A stretch of 15,128 nt of DNA from JAWLBM01 sp041687675 (GTDB taxonomy: Bacteria; Pseudomonadota; Alphaproteobacteria; Rhizobiales; Pleomorphomonadaceae). The translations under genes and the position numbers were made by a program. The stretch is taken from the NCBI GenBank assembly GCA_041687675.1, contig JAWLBM010000065.1:1-15128 (forward strand), read 5' to 3'. Positions 15,117-15,128 of this stretch are shown here, piece by piece. Each line of letters begins with the position of its first letter. Position 1 is the first letter of the stretch. Under the pieces are notes generated by a model. That model was not told the DNA's origin. It saw only the letters and a list, made by a program, of their open reading frames with translations, and ran no database searches.

Positions 15117-15128
15117 ACGATCCCCGCC

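Larger units (their letters stand above)
14788..15128. other. Non-coding repeat-rich stretch after puuD
   Basis: There are 341 bases with no credible gene. Minus-strand frames crossing it translate the repeats as WIPAFAGMT, the well-known artefact of this repeat type. Contents in order: a puuD-proximal hairpin (14794-14816), three 28-bp hairpin repeats (two inside a 56-bp tandem duplication), two inverted half-copies CTGGATCCCTG (15031 and 15083), and overlapping small stems at 15093-15116. Confidence 0.8.

Noticed and set aside
14670..15118. Minus-strand ORFs containing WIPAFAGMT
   Set aside because: This peptide is the translation of the dispersed hairpin repeat, a familiar annotation artefact, not a conserved protein.

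Overview
This is a very GC-rich window (third codon positions almost all G or C) from a chromosome that looks alphaproteobacterial, most likely Hyphomicrobiales (Rhizobiales-like). That placement is inferred from the gene families (PuuD-type urate oxidase, rhizobial-style xdhABC next to a BMP-family transporter), the codon bias and the CCA-encoding tRNA-Lys. I have no marker gene that fixes the genus.

Layout. Positions 1-597 are a lower-GC, gene-poor flank. It holds the C-terminal end of an unrecognised protein (2-139), a probable decayed minus-strand gene end (403-564) and two doubtful tiny ORFs. A tRNA-Lys(TTT) with encoded CCA lies on the minus strand at 598-673, so the debris sits directly beyond its 3' end. 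Positions 674-1049 are non-coding apart from a candidate tRNA promoter and a 22-bp tandem repeat. Then come a YbjJ-type MFS transporter (1050-2246) and a zinc-free quinone oxidoreductase (2285-3262).

The core of the window, 3396-14787, is one co-directional purine-degradation cluster: hydroxyisourate hydrolase (uraH, TTG start), the two xanthine dehydrogenase subunits (xdhA, xdhB), the Moco-insertion chaperone xdhC, a complete ABC transporter of the BMP/nucleoside type (two-domain ATPase, two permeases, periplasmic binding protein), and the membrane cytochrome-c urate oxidase puuD. Together they describe a route: import of a purine base or nucleoside, oxidation of hypoxanthine/xanthine to urate in the cytoplasm, oxidation of urate to 5-hydroxyisourate at the membrane with electrons going to cytochrome c, then hydrolysis to OHCU. 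OHCU decarboxylase, allantoinase and a regulator are not in the window. Tight overlaps (xdhA/xdhB, xdhB/xdhC, ATPase/permease, permease/permease) point to translational coupling. Strong hairpins set off the binding-protein gene and puuD as separately tuned units.

Positions 14788-15128 are non-coding and carry three copies of a 28-bp hairpin repeat, two of them inside a 56-bp tandem duplication, plus inverted half-copies and further small hairpins.

I see no mobile-element gene, CRISPR array or obviously new defence-type system. The most notable points are the self-contained purine import-to-HIU gene set, the structured leader before puuD, and the gene debris abutting the tRNA.
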